64,000 bases of DNA from a bacterium (GCA_023382385.1 JAHDVH010000001.1:924616-988615); one strand, 5' to 3'. Counted from the stretch's first letter, positions 8,698 to 16,585 are shown. A program made the numbers and translations. Notes: generated from the sequence alone by a model not told the origin.

Positions 8698-9322
8698 GGT
8701 TCGTGACTTCCGTGAAGTCTGCCGATTCAACGCTTCTCGACTTTGCACGATCGCTCTGCTGTGCAATAGCTTCCGCGAACGTCATGCGGAACGCGTCACC
8801 GCCGCCGGCAACGCCTTCTGGCCCGATCACGTTATGCAGTTCCAGCAGCACGCGTGCGCAATCGCGGCGAGTGCGGTGATCCGGTGCAGCTGCGTAGTCC
8901 CAGATCCCGCCCGGGTATTCGATGCGCTTGATCGTCTCGGCCTTCAGTCCCTGCTTCAGCGCTTCGGTGGCAATCGCGATGCCCGCGCCCTGGATTTCCA
9001 GAATCAGCGTGAGCAGACCTTTCGCCTTCAGTCGAGACAGAATCGTCTTCCCGCTAACGTGTGCCGAGACGGGCGGCGCGTTAGGATTCAAGCAGAGATA
9101 CGCCTGCGCTGCGGTTCGCGGACCGCGATGCTTCGGGCTGACGCCGCAATAGGCGAGCAGGAACTTCACCTCCGTGTCGCTAAGTTCCGGAAGCTGCTGA
9201 TTGCCCGCTATGGCCAGAAGTTTTGAGTCGTTCGGCGTACCGTTCACGGATGTTGTGTCTTGTTTCAAGTTCAGTGAGTAGGCTGCGGCATTCGTCGTTC
9301 CAATGCGGCTCGCAATCGCCAT
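8687..9322 (-). CDS. Probable terminase small subunit
   Basis: The central part (PELSDTEVKFLLAYCGVS, then RTAAQAYLCLNPNAP and a Ser/Leu-rich helix) resembles the helix-turn-helix core of small terminases, where an opening helix is followed by an AAxxA-type helix. Small terminases recognise the packaging site and regulate the large subunit. It lies one small gene upstream of terL in the same direction, the usual order. The listed start overlaps the upstream HTH gene by 143 bases; a GTG at 9247 would cut the overlap to 68, so the exact start is uncertain. Confidence 0.7.
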   Translation of the reverse strand: MAIASRIGTTNAAAYSLNLKQDTTSVNGTPNDSKLLAIAGNQQLPELSDTEVKFLLAYCGVSPKHRGPRTAAQAYLCLNPNAPPVSAHVSGKTILSRLKAKGLLTLILEIQGAGIAIATEALKQGLKAETIKRIEYPGGIWDYAAAPDHRTRRDCARVLLELHNVIGPEGVAGGGDAFRMTFAEAIAQQSDRAKSRSVESADFTEVTNHER

Positions 9323-9455
9323 TCTGCCAATTCCAAATCGTTCTCTCCGAGCAACGAAGCGTCAACGCAAGACGTGATCTGCTCCAGCTCAGCACGAGTA
9401 ATACGCGATCAATTCGCGCTTTCCATGACTCATTTAATCCTTCCGTTTCAATCAC
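9180..9455 (-). CDS. Small helix-turn-helix protein
   Basis: This 91-residue frame starts at GTG 9455. Residues about 20-50 read as a Cro-like helix-turn-helix (SRSRLALTLRCSERTIWNWQ), with the turn at LRCSER and a plausible recognition helix TIWNWQNG. It would bind DNA, perhaps as a late-gene regulator. No ribosome site precedes the start, and the frame overlaps the small-terminase frame heavily. It is kept because the HTH pattern is good and the frame sits tightly after the preceding gene. Confidence 0.55.
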   Translation of the reverse strand: MIETEGLNESWKARIDRVLLVLSWSRSRLALTLRCSERTIWNWQNGDCEPHWNDECRSLLTELETRHNIRERYAERLKTSGHSGQSAASGT

Positions 9456-9481
9456 TTAGTTTTAACGTCTGAGTTTCAGAG

Positions 9482-9883
9482 TTACCAGCGGCGCTGCTTC
9501 TGGTTTCTAACAGACTGTTCTTGAGGTTTTTGCATCAGAATCGCAGGAGCGTTATCAGGCAGTTCGGGTTCACCGCGTTCAGCGGCTTCGAAGAGTCTAA
9601 GTCGTTCATCAGCGGCAACGAAGTTCTTGGGTTCGATCCAGTATCGTCGCAGTCGAAGAATGCCGTTCCATTCGGCAATGCCTTGGTTCAGGAATTTCCT
9701 GAGGGCTTTTCCGACCAGTGTTTGAAAGTGCCTCAGTGGTTCGCCTGTGAGACTTGGCTCGAGGATCCGTGCAACCTCTCCGGGTGCGAACTCCCGGAGA
9801 GGATTATCACGGAGCAGCTTAAGCACGCGGTGATACGTTTTATCCGCGTGAGAGCGGCGGTCAGGAGAAGCGCGCCAGGGCAT
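9482..9883 (-). CDS. Winged-helix-like phage protein
   Basis: A 133-residue protein of unknown role. Residues about 15-95 look like a winged-helix DNA-binding fold: a helix HRVLKLLRDNP, a turn with APGEVARIL, a recognition-type helix LVGKALRKFLNQG and a basic wing ILRLRRYW. The C-terminus is polar with an Arg end. It overlaps the upstream gene by 23 bases. The family is not recognised. A regulatory role near the late-gene boundary is a reasonable guess. Confidence 0.65.
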   Translation of the reverse strand: MPWRASPDRRSHADKTYHRVLKLLRDNPLREFAPGEVARILEPSLTGEPLRHFQTLVGKALRKFLNQGIAEWNGILRLRRYWIEPKNFVAADERLRLFEAAERGEPELPDNAPAILMQKPQEQSVRNQKQRRW

Positions 9884-10178
9884 TGCTGATCAGGGTTTTC
9901 TTTTCGCCAAGGCTTCTGGTGTCTTCGAGCAGGGCCTTCAGGATGCCGCAGAAGTCACGTTTGAGCAGGGTATCGGCGAGTTCGACGGCTTGGTCATCTG
10001 TCAGCGAGTGTTCAGGTTCAGGCGGCTCCTGTGAGGCCAGAATCAGCAGGTCTTCGGCTGCCTGGGCGATGTCGTCGGGGTTGGTGAAGTCAAGCGGCGG
10101 CTCATGGACTTCGGCCATGTACTTTTGCAAGGCTTCCGAGGCCTCATGGTTGAGTAGCTGCGGTATTTCTGCTTTCAT
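9861..10178 (-). CDS. Small acidic phage protein, unknown function
   Basis: This 105-residue protein is acidic and mostly helical, without a recognisable motif (LNHEASEALQKYMAEV near the start, KKTLISNALARFS at the end). Its ATG overlaps the stop of the replication-initiator-like gene as ATGA and has an AAAGGAA ribosome site. It could be a partner of the upstream replication protein, as helicase loaders often are, but nothing in the sequence shows that. Confidence 0.65.
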   Translation of the reverse strand: MKAEIPQLLNHEASEALQKYMAEVHEPPLDFTNPDDIAQAAEDLLILASQEPPEPEHSLTDDQAVELADTLLKRDFCGILKALLEDTRSLGEKKTLISNALARFS

Positions 10179-11086
10179 GTGTGTTCCTTTCGTGCTTTGG
10201 TTTCGGATTGAATTTGCTTGCGGATCCAGCCTACCGGGTTAGCGAGTCCTGGTTGACCGTCCGCGACGTTCAGTCGGCCATCGGTTTTCGTAGCCTGCAG
10301 TTGGTCGAGAATCCAGTCGAGTTCAGCGGGTGAGCCGTGCAGGGACAGGTCGAAGCGAATGCCTGCTCGGTCGTTTTCGGACAGCTTGCCGAGGAGTTGT
10401 TCAGCCCGATCGGTGAAGTCGAGCATGGCTTCGAGCTTCGGGTCGGGTGGGTATCTGCCGTTTGGTTTGGGAATCTCGGACAGGGTTCTTTGAACCGGCG
10501 ATGTCGGTGCCTCGCGCGCACGCGCGCGCTTCGGAGCAACGCTTACAACGCCAGTTGTAAGCGTTTTACTTTCTGAAGCAGAATTACCATTACAATTACC
10601 ATTCTGAAGTTGGGTTCCGCTGGATTCTTCCATAACCGGAAGCACAACGGGGGTTTTGTGCTGTTTGCTTCCGTTGAACTTGCCGGAATCGTCTTTCATT
10701 GGTTCGTAGGCTTCAGCGGTCTTCTGTCCACCCTTGGCTCCGGCAACCCGCCTATTGTGGATAAACTCGGCCAGAGGTTGATGGATAAACCAGTCCTTTA
10801 CTTCACATTCTGGAGTCAAGAATCCGGCTTTTTGAAGTGCCAGAATCATTGCGACCCCCGGTCCCTGATAGTAACAGTAGTCGGCAATAATCTCGGCGTT
10901 TTCTGGGTCGATCACAGGTTCGAACGCGTGATTTGCAGCGACGTACTGAATGAACCTCACGAGGTGCAGATACGCCAATCCTTCGGATAGTCCGAGCGTT
11001 CGTTTGAACAATGTGAACTTCGGATTGTCGTGAATGTCTATCGCGATGTTGAATCGGTCAACCCCGTTCCGCCTGGGCCGTGCCAT
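10175..11086 (-). CDS. Phage replication initiator-like protein (DnaD/O-like N-terminus)
   Basis: The first 130 residues have the pattern of phage replication organisers: a short strand FNIAIDIHDNPKF, then an alternation of helices ending in LQKAGFLTPE and a wing-like IHQPLAEFI. This resembles the N-terminal winged helix of DnaD- and O-type proteins. The middle (140-205) is low complexity and basic, the usual linker. The C-terminal 70 residues contain a conserved-looking WIRKQI, which could contact the helicase. An AGGAGA ribosome site fits ATG 11086. Sequence identity to a known family was not checked, so the name is structural inference plus position. Confidence 0.6.
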   Translation of the reverse strand: MARPRRNGVDRFNIAIDIHDNPKFTLFKRTLGLSEGLAYLHLVRFIQYVAANHAFEPVIDPENAEIIADYCYYQGPGVAMILALQKAGFLTPECEVKDWFIHQPLAEFIHNRRVAGAKGGQKTAEAYEPMKDDSGKFNGSKQHKTPVVLPVMEESSGTQLQNGNCNGNSASESKTLTTGVVSVAPKRARAREAPTSPVQRTLSEIPKPNGRYPPDPKLEAMLDFTDRAEQLLGKLSENDRAGIRFDLSLHGSPAELDWILDQLQATKTDGRLNVADGQPGLANPVGWIRKQIQSETKARKEHT

Positions 11087-11089
11087 TGG

Positions 11090-11371
11090 TTATATCTCCT
11101 GTGCAGCCATGATCCGCACGTAGTCGGTGATAAAAATGTCTTCCCTGACTATCGTATTGCGTGCCTGTTCAATGAATCCGGCGATGAGCGTCAAATCGTC
11201 CTTCCGGTGGCAAGAGATACAGATGAGCGGCGAGAACGTCCGTCCGGAGACGCGCACGTAAACGACGTAACACGGCATGGCGAATGTCAGTTGGTGGCCG
11301 CAGCATTTGCAAGGTTCCGTGGACCGCGCATGTTCCTTGCGAAAACGGCTCGATAACGTGATGTTTGTCAT
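11090..11371 (-). CDS. Small zinc-binding phage protein
   Basis: This 93-residue protein carries CKCCGH near residue 20 and CISCHR near residue 55, two Cys pairs that could hold one zinc ion. The start MTNITLSS at 11371 is chosen because it overlaps the previous stop as ATGA; the longer frame to 11476 would run inside the neighbour. The function is unknown. Small zinc-ribbon proteins of this kind are common in phage early regions and often bind nucleic acid or host enzymes. Confidence 0.65.
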   Translation of the reverse strand: MTNITLSSRFRKEHARSTEPCKCCGHQLTFAMPCYVVYVRVSGRTFSPLICISCHRKDDLTLIAGFIEQARNTIVREDIFITDYVRIMAAQEI

Positions 11372-11829
11372 TGGTAATACACGTAGAGAGGTAACCTGTT
11401 TTGACCATGTGAGAGCTGTGTCAATGCCCAATACACGAATTGAGCGAAGTGTAAGCGATCTGCGATCACAATACATCCGGCTGATCCGGGCACATTTGCG
11501 TCTCGGTGAATCCCGAAGCCAGACCGTGACCGATGACCGTCTGGATGCCGTAGTTCAACAGGATAGATACGGAAGAAGTCTCCTTCTATTCCCTTTGCTT
11601 CCTTCGGTTCAGGAAGCATCGATACCGTGTATCTCTCATAAGGTGGAATCGGCCCTTTACCTGCGTCCCAGAGGTTTGCCTGCGACTGATAGCCCATAAG
11701 TCCGCTCGTTGCAGGTAGAATGATACCGGAACCGTCAGACCCATAGCACTCCACGCGGCCCTGAGCCAAGCGGTCACAGCCCAACGCCTCAAGGTGCATG
11801 TAGAATTCAATTCTCGGAATGCTACTCAT
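11368..11829 (-). CDS. L,D-transpeptidase-like protein, possible cell-wall enzyme
   Basis: The 153-residue protein has a His-spaced-Ser-Gly-Cys arrangement (GIHRDANVPGSAGCIVI near residues 105-122) like the catalytic HxD...SxGC motif of YkuD/L,D-transpeptidase folds. Before it lie short strands and a Pro/Gly-rich PIPPYERY. Such enzymes act on peptidoglycan cross-links; related folds also occur in toxins that act on the cell wall. There is no signal peptide, so an intracellular or phage-lysis-dependent role is possible. It sits oddly among replication genes. It overlaps both neighbours by a few bases. Confidence 0.6.
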   Translation of the reverse strand: MSSIPRIEFYMHLEALGCDRLAQGRVECYGSDGSGIILPATSGLMGYQSQANLWDAGKGPIPPYERYTVSMLPEPKEAKGIEGDFFRIYPVELRHPDGHRSRSGFGIHRDANVPGSAGCIVIADRLHFAQFVYWALTQLSHGQNRLPLYVYYQ

Positions 11830-12280
11830 GGCCTTGAACTTCAGTCGTTACGTCTTCGTCCGGGTGCAAAAGCGGAAGAGCCTCCTGACGTGGATCCACC
11901 TCGTCCGCAGCGCTGCTCATTTCATCCAGCAGAAGCAACCGTGCAGAGTTCAGATAGGCCGCAACTTGTCGGCCCTTCGGCACTCGCTTGATGTGCTTTT
12001 CAATCCGGTCAGTCAGCTCGCACAAATCAGCATAGACCTCGTACGTCGTAAACGCGGATTGTGCCGCGGCGCCGTTGTTCCGCTCTTCAACGCCCTGGTT
12101 GTGCGCTTCAATCTTCTCGCTGTCCGTGCGCCGGTCCATCGTTGGGCCGTACTTCTTATGCACGGTGCAGAGCAAGTGTCCGTTAATCTCTTCAACAGCC
12201 GGCTTGCAGCATCTCTGCGGCGACTGTCCGTTCCTGCTTTTGGTCTCATACTGACAAAGACCGATTGGTGCAGAATTCAT
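11822..12280 (-). CDS. Phage protein with an N-terminal Cys/His cluster, unknown function
   Basis: A 152-residue protein. The first 45 residues have Cys9, a CC pair near 24, and a LLCTVH segment, which could bind zinc. The middle contains a helix (YEVYADLCELTDRIEKHIKR) and the end is acidic (DEVDPRQEALPLLHPDED). A good GGAAGG ribosome site precedes ATG 12280. I do not recognise the family. The gene lies between the RuvC-like resolvase and the L,D-transpeptidase-like gene in the same direction. Confidence 0.65.
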   Translation of the reverse strand: MNSAPIGLCQYETKSRNGQSPQRCCKPAVEEINGHLLCTVHKKYGPTMDRRTDSEKIEAHNQGVEERNNGAAAQSAFTTYEVYADLCELTDRIEKHIKRVPKGRQVAAYLNSARLLLLDEMSSAADEVDPRQEALPLLHPDEDVTTEVQGHE

Positions 12281-12298
12281 GTTCGTTCCTTCCGTGGG

Positions 12299-12715
12299 TT
12301 AGTTGTGCAATGCGTATTCGAGTAATAAAAGCGCATCAGCAAGATTGTCGTTCGTGACCTCACCTGCGCGCTCTTTCATTTCTGACTTATCGGCCCTACC
12401 GTTGCCGGTTGCCCACTTCTTCAGGGTTGCGGCAGGAATCATCTTAACGGGAATGCCGCGACCAGTCGCATAGAGTTCGACCACCGCACCGAATCCATGA
12501 AGCAGCCGCTTACCCTTGCCCATGCCGATCAAGACTTCATGAACAATCAGGTCGCACTTTCCCTGTGCAACCAGAAACCGCAGCAACTTCTCAAGACTTG
12601 CGCCGGGCCTTTGATTCGGCCCACGAGTGCAGTCGATTAGTCCGTAGCGCGGGAAAGGCCCGAAATTCCGAGCGAACGCGCCGTTCATGCCAATATCCAA
12701 GGCCAGTATCTTCAC
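12299..12715 (-). CDS. RuvC-like Holliday junction resolvase
   Basis: The 138-residue protein has the RNase H fold signature of RuvC-type resolvases: ALDIG at the start (Asp7), IVHEV (Glu60), and the C-terminal DNLADALLL with Asp123 and Asp127. These acidic residues would hold two metal ions to cut four-way junctions made during replication or recombination. At 138 residues it is slightly shorter than RuvC (about 170), as phage versions often are. It starts with GTG at 12715, overlapping the previous stop as GTGA. It fits the nearby YqaJ exonuclease recombination system. Confidence 0.85.
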   Translation of the reverse strand: MKILALDIGMNGAFARNFGPFPRYGLIDCTRGPNQRPGASLEKLLRFLVAQGKCDLIVHEVLIGMGKGKRLLHGFGAVVELYATGRGIPVKMIPAATLKKWATGNGRADKSEMKERAGEVTNDNLADALLLLEYALHN

Positions 12716-12936
12716 CGCTTCCTTCGCACTGCTTGAGTTGGCGCCGGAGGTGCGGGCGGTGTAAGCTCATACTCATACGGGGACGAAGGCATGACATACT
12801 CTGTGACACGCCCACTCTTTACATACTCCTGAAGCTGCGGCCACACCTCGCCTTGACCCATGCCGGTCTCCCTGAGCAGGCTGATGAAGTCAATCCTTCC
12901 GTGCTTCTTGATCGTGGACAGAATCAGGAAGCTCAT
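12712..12936 (-). CDS. Small winged-helix protein
   Basis: A 74-residue protein whose first 50 residues look like a winged helix: LSTIKKHGRID, FISLLRETGMGQGEVW and a basic wing GRVTEYVMP. The tail is Pro-rich and ends VRRKR. It probably binds DNA, but its target is unknown. Both ends overlap their neighbours by four bases (ATGA and GTGA), so it is firmly within the operon. Confidence 0.65.
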   Translation of the reverse strand: MSFLILSTIKKHGRIDFISLLRETGMGQGEVWPQLQEYVKSGRVTEYVMPSSPYEYELTPPAPPAPTQAVRRKR

Positions 12937-13325
12937 GCGAACATCGTTGCTTGGCCGTTGGCAGCATAGACAGGAGCTTTCAGTTTCTCTTCAAGGTCTG
13001 ATAGGTGGTTCAGCATATCCTTCGCGCGTTCAGCTTCGGCTTCAGCGTGGGCCTGCATCTTTTTGGCTGCGTGCTCTAAGAGCTTCAGGTCGGCTTCACG
13101 GGCCTTCGGAATCCAATAACCGCGGCGCCCAGGGCCCGACACAATCAGTCGGCCTTGCGCTTTCAGTTCAGTATTGAGAAGATTGATCTCATCCTGAATG
13201 TCCCGAACATGCAACCGCTTTCCTGTCTGCTCGAACAGCAATTCAACAATGTCTTCGCGCGAAAGCGGTGAGTCGCTGTCACGAGATTCCAGATACCGCA
13301 GAATATGTTCGCCAAGCAACGTCAC
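12933..13325 (-). CDS. Winged-helix protein with C-terminal coiled coil
   Basis: This 130-residue protein starts with GTG at 13325. Residues 1-75 form a winged-helix-like unit (ILRYLESRD, DIVELLFEQTG, VRDIQDEINLLNTEL, then a basic wing with GPGRRGYW). Residues 78-115 are a charged Ala/Glu/Lys helix likely to form a coiled coil. It is predicted to bind DNA as a dimer; the target is unknown. The neighbouring 74-residue gene has a similar fold, which may reflect duplication or a paired regulator. Confidence 0.7.
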   Translation of the reverse strand: MTLLGEHILRYLESRDSDSPLSREDIVELLFEQTGKRLHVRDIQDEINLLNTELKAQGRLIVSGPGRRGYWIPKAREADLKLLEHAAKKMQAHAEAEAERAKDMLNHLSDLEEKLKAPVYAANGQATMFA

Positions 13326-13327
13326 GA

Positions 13328-13480
13328 TCAGAGTCGTTCAACAGAATCCAGATAGTGACGAAGCGCACGCTGATTGCGAACCTTGCGCAGATACCAACGA
13401 TTGTAGCGAGGCCTGCGCAAAAGCGCGACGTGAAGGCCGTACAACAACAGCGCGAACCAGATGAGGAGGAATGGATTCAT
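13328..13480 (-). CDS. Small single-span membrane protein
   Basis: A 50-codon frame starts at ATG 13480, one base after the preceding stop, and ends two bases before the next gene, so it fills the gap exactly. Residues 3-21 (PFLLIWFALLLYGLHVALL) form one membrane helix, followed by a very basic tail (RRPRYNRWYLRKVRNQ). It could be a membrane anchor, a small holin or a pinholin. The sequence does not decide which. The exact tiling with neighbours is the main reason to believe it is real. Confidence 0.6.
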   Translation of the reverse strand: MNPFLLIWFALLLYGLHVALLRRPRYNRWYLRKVRNQRALRHYLDSVERL

Positions 13481-13481
13481 G

Positions 13482-13820
13482 TTATAACCCCAACTTCTGG
13501 AGGTTAGCTTTCCCGAAATTCAGCCAATGTCCCGTTGTTGACTGAACGTGCGTTTGTCCACATTGGCGGCAAACGCGACCACGCGGGGCCTTTTCCCACA
13601 CGGTCTTTCGTCCTATAGTTAGAAAGCCCCATCTATCCCAAATCTTTACATGCCGTTTTTTGCTGTCGCGTGTGAACGGGCCAACAAAGTCGTGGCGGCC
13701 AGTTGCACAAAGCGCGTTGGAATGGCCTGTCAGGGCTTTGCGCTTGGGTTCAGGAAATACTCCTTGCGACTTCATGAAGCGCAAGTATCTGCGCTTGAAC
13801 TTTTCCCGCTTCTCACTCAT
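13482..13820 (-). CDS. Small zinc-ribbon-like phage protein
   Basis: The 112-residue protein is basic and carries a CRQCGQTH pair near the C-terminus, plus CATGRH upstream, which together could hold a zinc ion. The start MSEKREKFKRR at 13820 has a GGAAGG ribosome site; the longer frame to 13850 lacks one. The basic N-terminus (KRRYLRFMKSQG) suggests nucleic-acid binding. The family is not recognised. It is the first gene after a 413-base gap in the early operon. Confidence 0.65.
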   Translation of the reverse strand: MSEKREKFKRRYLRFMKSQGVFPEPKRKALTGHSNALCATGRHDFVGPFTRDSKKRHVKIWDRWGFLTIGRKTVWEKAPRGRVCRQCGQTHVQSTTGHWLNFGKANLQKLGL

Positions 13821-14233
13821 GTTATAACCTTCCGTATGGTACTCTAACAATGCAAATCATATAGCAGAATTCGGCGAGGGTAGAGTGCACCGCAACTTGT
13901 AAGGATTCCTTGACAGTTGCGGCTACTCCGCCCGTGAGGGTGCCGTCTCAAGAGCTATATTTGTAGCCGGGGCCGGTCGTGAGTGCGACCTCCGGTTGTC
14001 GTCTATGTGACGGAACGTGACCGGCCCCGGCCTTAGAACTTCCTCCGCCCTTTGCTCGTGCTCCAGCACAAAGCGCCGGGCGGTAGAAATTCTCCCTTGC
14101 GCACGGGGCAGGAAGGAGTATGCCACAAACCAACCCACCCCGCCGCTGAGGGAAACGTCGGCTTCCTTGCTGTCCCGACTGGCGCACGTGTCTTCTTTTA
14201 TAGCGCATTCACGTTCGCGCTTCACCTGAGCAG
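13821..14233. other. Gap with two inverted repeats, no convincing gene
   Basis: The stretch contains a 13-base perfect inverted repeat (13966-13978 and 14019-14031, GCCGGGGCCGGTC and its complement) around a 40-base loop. A second repeat has eight-base arms CCGCAACT/AGTTGCGG (13890-13897 and 13915-13922). A 100-codon leftward frame (13923-14225, GTG start) fits the operon spacing but shows no motif, and competing frames of similar length exist on both strands. I do not call it. The hairpins may slow, stop or stabilise the early transcript. Confidence 0.5.
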
Positions 14234-15298
14234 TTATTCGTTATCGCGCTTGATGCGCAGCTCTTCCCGCGCTGAGATCAGAACCATCTCAAGAATCTCG
14301 TCGGGTGCCCGGAACAGGTCGTTGGTGTTCGTGGACTCACCCGCCGACCATGACTCAACGGCCTTACTGCGTTGGATAGACGTGTTGAGGCCGAGTTCCT
14401 TGAAGATCTGGTTAAGCTCCTGAACGGCGCGCTCACGGTCGAAAGTCGTCGGTGTCGGCTGGCTCGGAGCAGGAGGATTTTGCGGCGTGACACCCAGCGC
14501 GGCTTTCAGTCCGTTTACGCCGGTCGTTGGCTTGTCAGCGTCTTCGGATTCGAACCAGTCTTCAGGAGCGCTCATGCCGTCGCGCATACTCAGGTAAATC
14601 TTCTGCAGACTGACCACCTGCGCCGCTTGAATCGCGTCGAGCCTCCGTTGAATCCGCTTCTCGATCTGGTCCTTGGTCACGCCGTACTCCGCGAAGGTCT
14701 CCACCAGTTTCTGAATATTCTCCTTTGACGTGTCAGCTTTGGCGTGAAGCGTCACGCTGCACTGCGCCACCGCCTCGTCCACGATGTCGCCCGGGATGAT
14801 TGCAAGTATGCGCGCGCGGAGCCGCCTTGCCCCGACGTTGGCAACCATTTCGTATATATCGCGCGGGTCTTCGAGCTTGTAGGAACCCTTCTTCGTGTGC
14901 CGAATGTGCGGCACCTGAAACGTGACTTCGCTTCGAGAGTTCGTCTCAACGTCCCAAGCGTATGCCTGCACCGTACTCTCTCCGTTGCGTTGATCCAGTT
15001 CGCGGATTCCGAACTGAATGTTGCCCCAATTCTGCGCCAACACTTCCGCAAGCCGGATACTGGGCCCGGTAATGTCCGAGCCGCCGCGCGCATAGGTGTA
15101 GAGCGCGGTCTCGGCAAGTTTCTTGCGCTGGCAAGCGTTCAAGATGCGATCCAGCGCGGCGACCGGATCGCGGGGGTTCATGCGCGCGATAATCATGGCG
15201 GCCTGCACCTCTGCAACAGCGCGCTGCTGATCGGTCTTGGCGACCGCGTTCGAGGCTTGCTCAGTTGCCGTCAAGCTGTAGCCATTTGTCTCACTCAT
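14234..15298 (-). CDS. Phage recombination protein, putative single-strand annealing partner
   Basis: This 354-residue protein starts at ATG 15298 behind a GAGGAG ribosome site. A globular N-terminal part (about 1-200) contains GGSDITGPSIRLAEVLAQNW and WDVETNSRSEVTFQVPH, a pattern I associate with a common phage family found next to exonucleases. The C-terminal third is Pro/Thr-rich, then helical. Its position 13 bases after the YqaJ-type exonuclease is that of annealing proteins such as RecT or Erf, which load ssDNA made by the exonuclease. The role is inferred from this pairing; no established RecT motif was verified. Confidence 0.6.
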   Translation of the reverse strand: MSETNGYSLTATEQASNAVAKTDQQRAVAEVQAAMIIARMNPRDPVAALDRILNACQRKKLAETALYTYARGGSDITGPSIRLAEVLAQNWGNIQFGIRELDQRNGESTVQAYAWDVETNSRSEVTFQVPHIRHTKKGSYKLEDPRDIYEMVANVGARRLRARILAIIPGDIVDEAVAQCSVTLHAKADTSKENIQKLVETFAEYGVTKDQIEKRIQRRLDAIQAAQVVSLQKIYLSMRDGMSAPEDWFESEDADKPTTGVNGLKAALGVTPQNPPAPSQPTPTTFDRERAVQELNQIFKELGLNTSIQRSKAVESWSAGESTNTNDLFRAPDEILEMVLISAREELRIKRDNE

Positions 15299-15311
15299 CT
15301 TCAGATTCTCC

Positions 15312-16262
15312 TCACGCTGCAGCCACTGCGGGCCGCTTCTTTTCTTTGAACAGGAAGCGCCGGCTGCCGGGCTTCGTGACCTTGTACTTCTCAATCAATT
15401 GCCGAGGCAGTTCCGGGTCAGCCAGCAACGCCTTGGTATCCACCGACTCGCTGTCCTTCACGCTCTTCCAAGTCACCGCAAACTCCTCGGATTCGATACC
15501 GTCGTTGTCCGCGATCACTCCCTGCAAGTACGTCATGCAGTCTGTTTCCTGCGCTTCGAGCGTCTTCAGTTCCGCGCGTACCTTCGCGAGTTCCCGCATG
15601 CGTAACGCCGCCACCGAATCGGCCACGACCATTTCGCCGGTCGAGCGCGGATAGCGCGCCTTCAGAAACCTCTGGTATTCCTCTGCCGTGCGCGCTTCTG
15701 GCGGAACCTGCGGAATGACGTGCTCTTTCCAGAAGGTCACCACCGCGTCCTTGATGGCCGCTTCGAGTTCGCGGTCGCGCGGGATTTCGTACTCACGATA
15801 ATCCTGCCCTCCAATTAGCGCCGCGATGTATCCGTCGGTGACGCCTTCCAGCATCAGGTACAACGCGACCTGCGCGATATATGGGAGCGGCGCGTTGTCC
15901 GTGCCGGGTTCGCCCCAGAATCCTGCCATGTGCAGGCCTGCGGTCTTGATCTCAAGGATTGCGCTCTTGGGCTGAACGATGAAATCGGGTGTGCCAAAAA
16001 CTCTCACACCATCAATTTCAGTGCGCAAGTGTCCGGTGGGTAGGAGAGCGAGACTTCGATTGCGGCAAAACTCTTCTGCAATCGGACGCTCCAGTACTCT
16101 TCCCCAACGCATCTTCTCATTGTCCGGTTCTGGCTCTTTCAATCCGAGCTTGTCCATGTACACGTCGAGCGGCGAGCGAAACGGGTTCACACCCAGAATC
16201 GCGCCGATGTCCGAGCCGCCGATACCGGTGCGGCGATAGTTCGGGTCGAGGTGGTTCATCAT
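15312..16262 (-). CDS. YqaJ-type viral recombinase exonuclease
   Basis: The 316-residue protein has the YqaJ/lambda-exonuclease fold motifs in order: GIGGSDIGAILG near residue 14, WGRVLERPIAEEF, the metal-binding GTPDF and LEIKT pair near 90-108, and the helix PYIAQVALYLM. These residues make the nuclease centre that degrades one strand of a DNA end to give ssDNA for annealing. The C-terminal third is a helical extension. Start ATG 16262 has GGAGG directly upstream and overlaps the previous stop as ATGA. With the next gene it forms a two-component recombination system. Confidence 0.9.
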   Translation of the reverse strand: MMNHLDPNYRRTGIGGSDIGAILGVNPFRSPLDVYMDKLGLKEPEPDNEKMRWGRVLERPIAEEFCRNRSLALLPTGHLRTEIDGVRVFGTPDFIVQPKSAILEIKTAGLHMAGFWGEPGTDNAPLPYIAQVALYLMLEGVTDGYIAALIGGQDYREYEIPRDRELEAAIKDAVVTFWKEHVIPQVPPEARTAEEYQRFLKARYPRSTGEMVVADSVAALRMRELAKVRAELKTLEAQETDCMTYLQGVIADNDGIESEEFAVTWKSVKDSESVDTKALLADPELPRQLIEKYKVTKPGSRRFLFKEKKRPAVAAA

Positions 16263-16492
16263 GCCACCTCCTTGACGATGGATTCAGAGCGCTCGGCGAG
16301 TTCGCGCTTGTCCAATTCCCGTTCGAGATACTTCAGCGAGTCCGCGAGACTCTTGGCGTTGTTGCGGACCGCGTTCGCCCAGAAGGTCACGTCGCCTTCA
16401 TGAACGCTGACTTGTCCGCACAGGTTATAGAGGTCTGAAATCGCCTCCCAATACTGCCGGAGGCTCTGAGTGTTGAGTTGTCCATTGGTCAT
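16259..16492 (-). CDS. Small helical phage protein, unknown function
   Basis: A 77-residue, entirely helical, charged protein (YWEAISDLYNLCGQ, later SLKYLERELDKRELAERSE) without a known motif. It is coupled to the exonuclease gene by an ATGA overlap and has an AAGGAT ribosome site. It might help or restrain the exonuclease, but this is only position-based. Confidence 0.65.
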   Translation of the reverse strand: MTNGQLNTQSLRQYWEAISDLYNLCGQVSVHEGDVTFWANAVRNNAKSLADSLKYLERELDKRELAERSESIVKEVA

Positions 16493-16532
16493 GGCTATTT
16501 ATCCTTGTGAAGTGTGTTCAGTGAGGAATCGT

Positions 16533-16576
16533 GCGGAGCGGCGGGATACCCTTTCGGTGCTCGACCGCCGCTCCGC
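16533..16576. repeat. GC-rich inverted repeat between early genes
   Basis: Perfect 12-base arms GCGGAGCGGCGG and CCGCCGCTCCGC surround a 20-base loop. It lies in the gap between the DUF932-like gene and the 77-residue gene. No T-run follows it in either direction, so it is more likely an mRNA-stabilising or processing hairpin than an intrinsic terminator. Confidence 0.6.
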
Positions 16577-16585
16577 TGACTCTGA

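Noticed and set aside
13923-14225. 100-codon leftward frame in the early-operon gap
   Set aside because: No motif, GTG start with a poor ribosome site, and other frames on both strands are of similar length in this GC-rich stretch. It also runs through a large hairpin.
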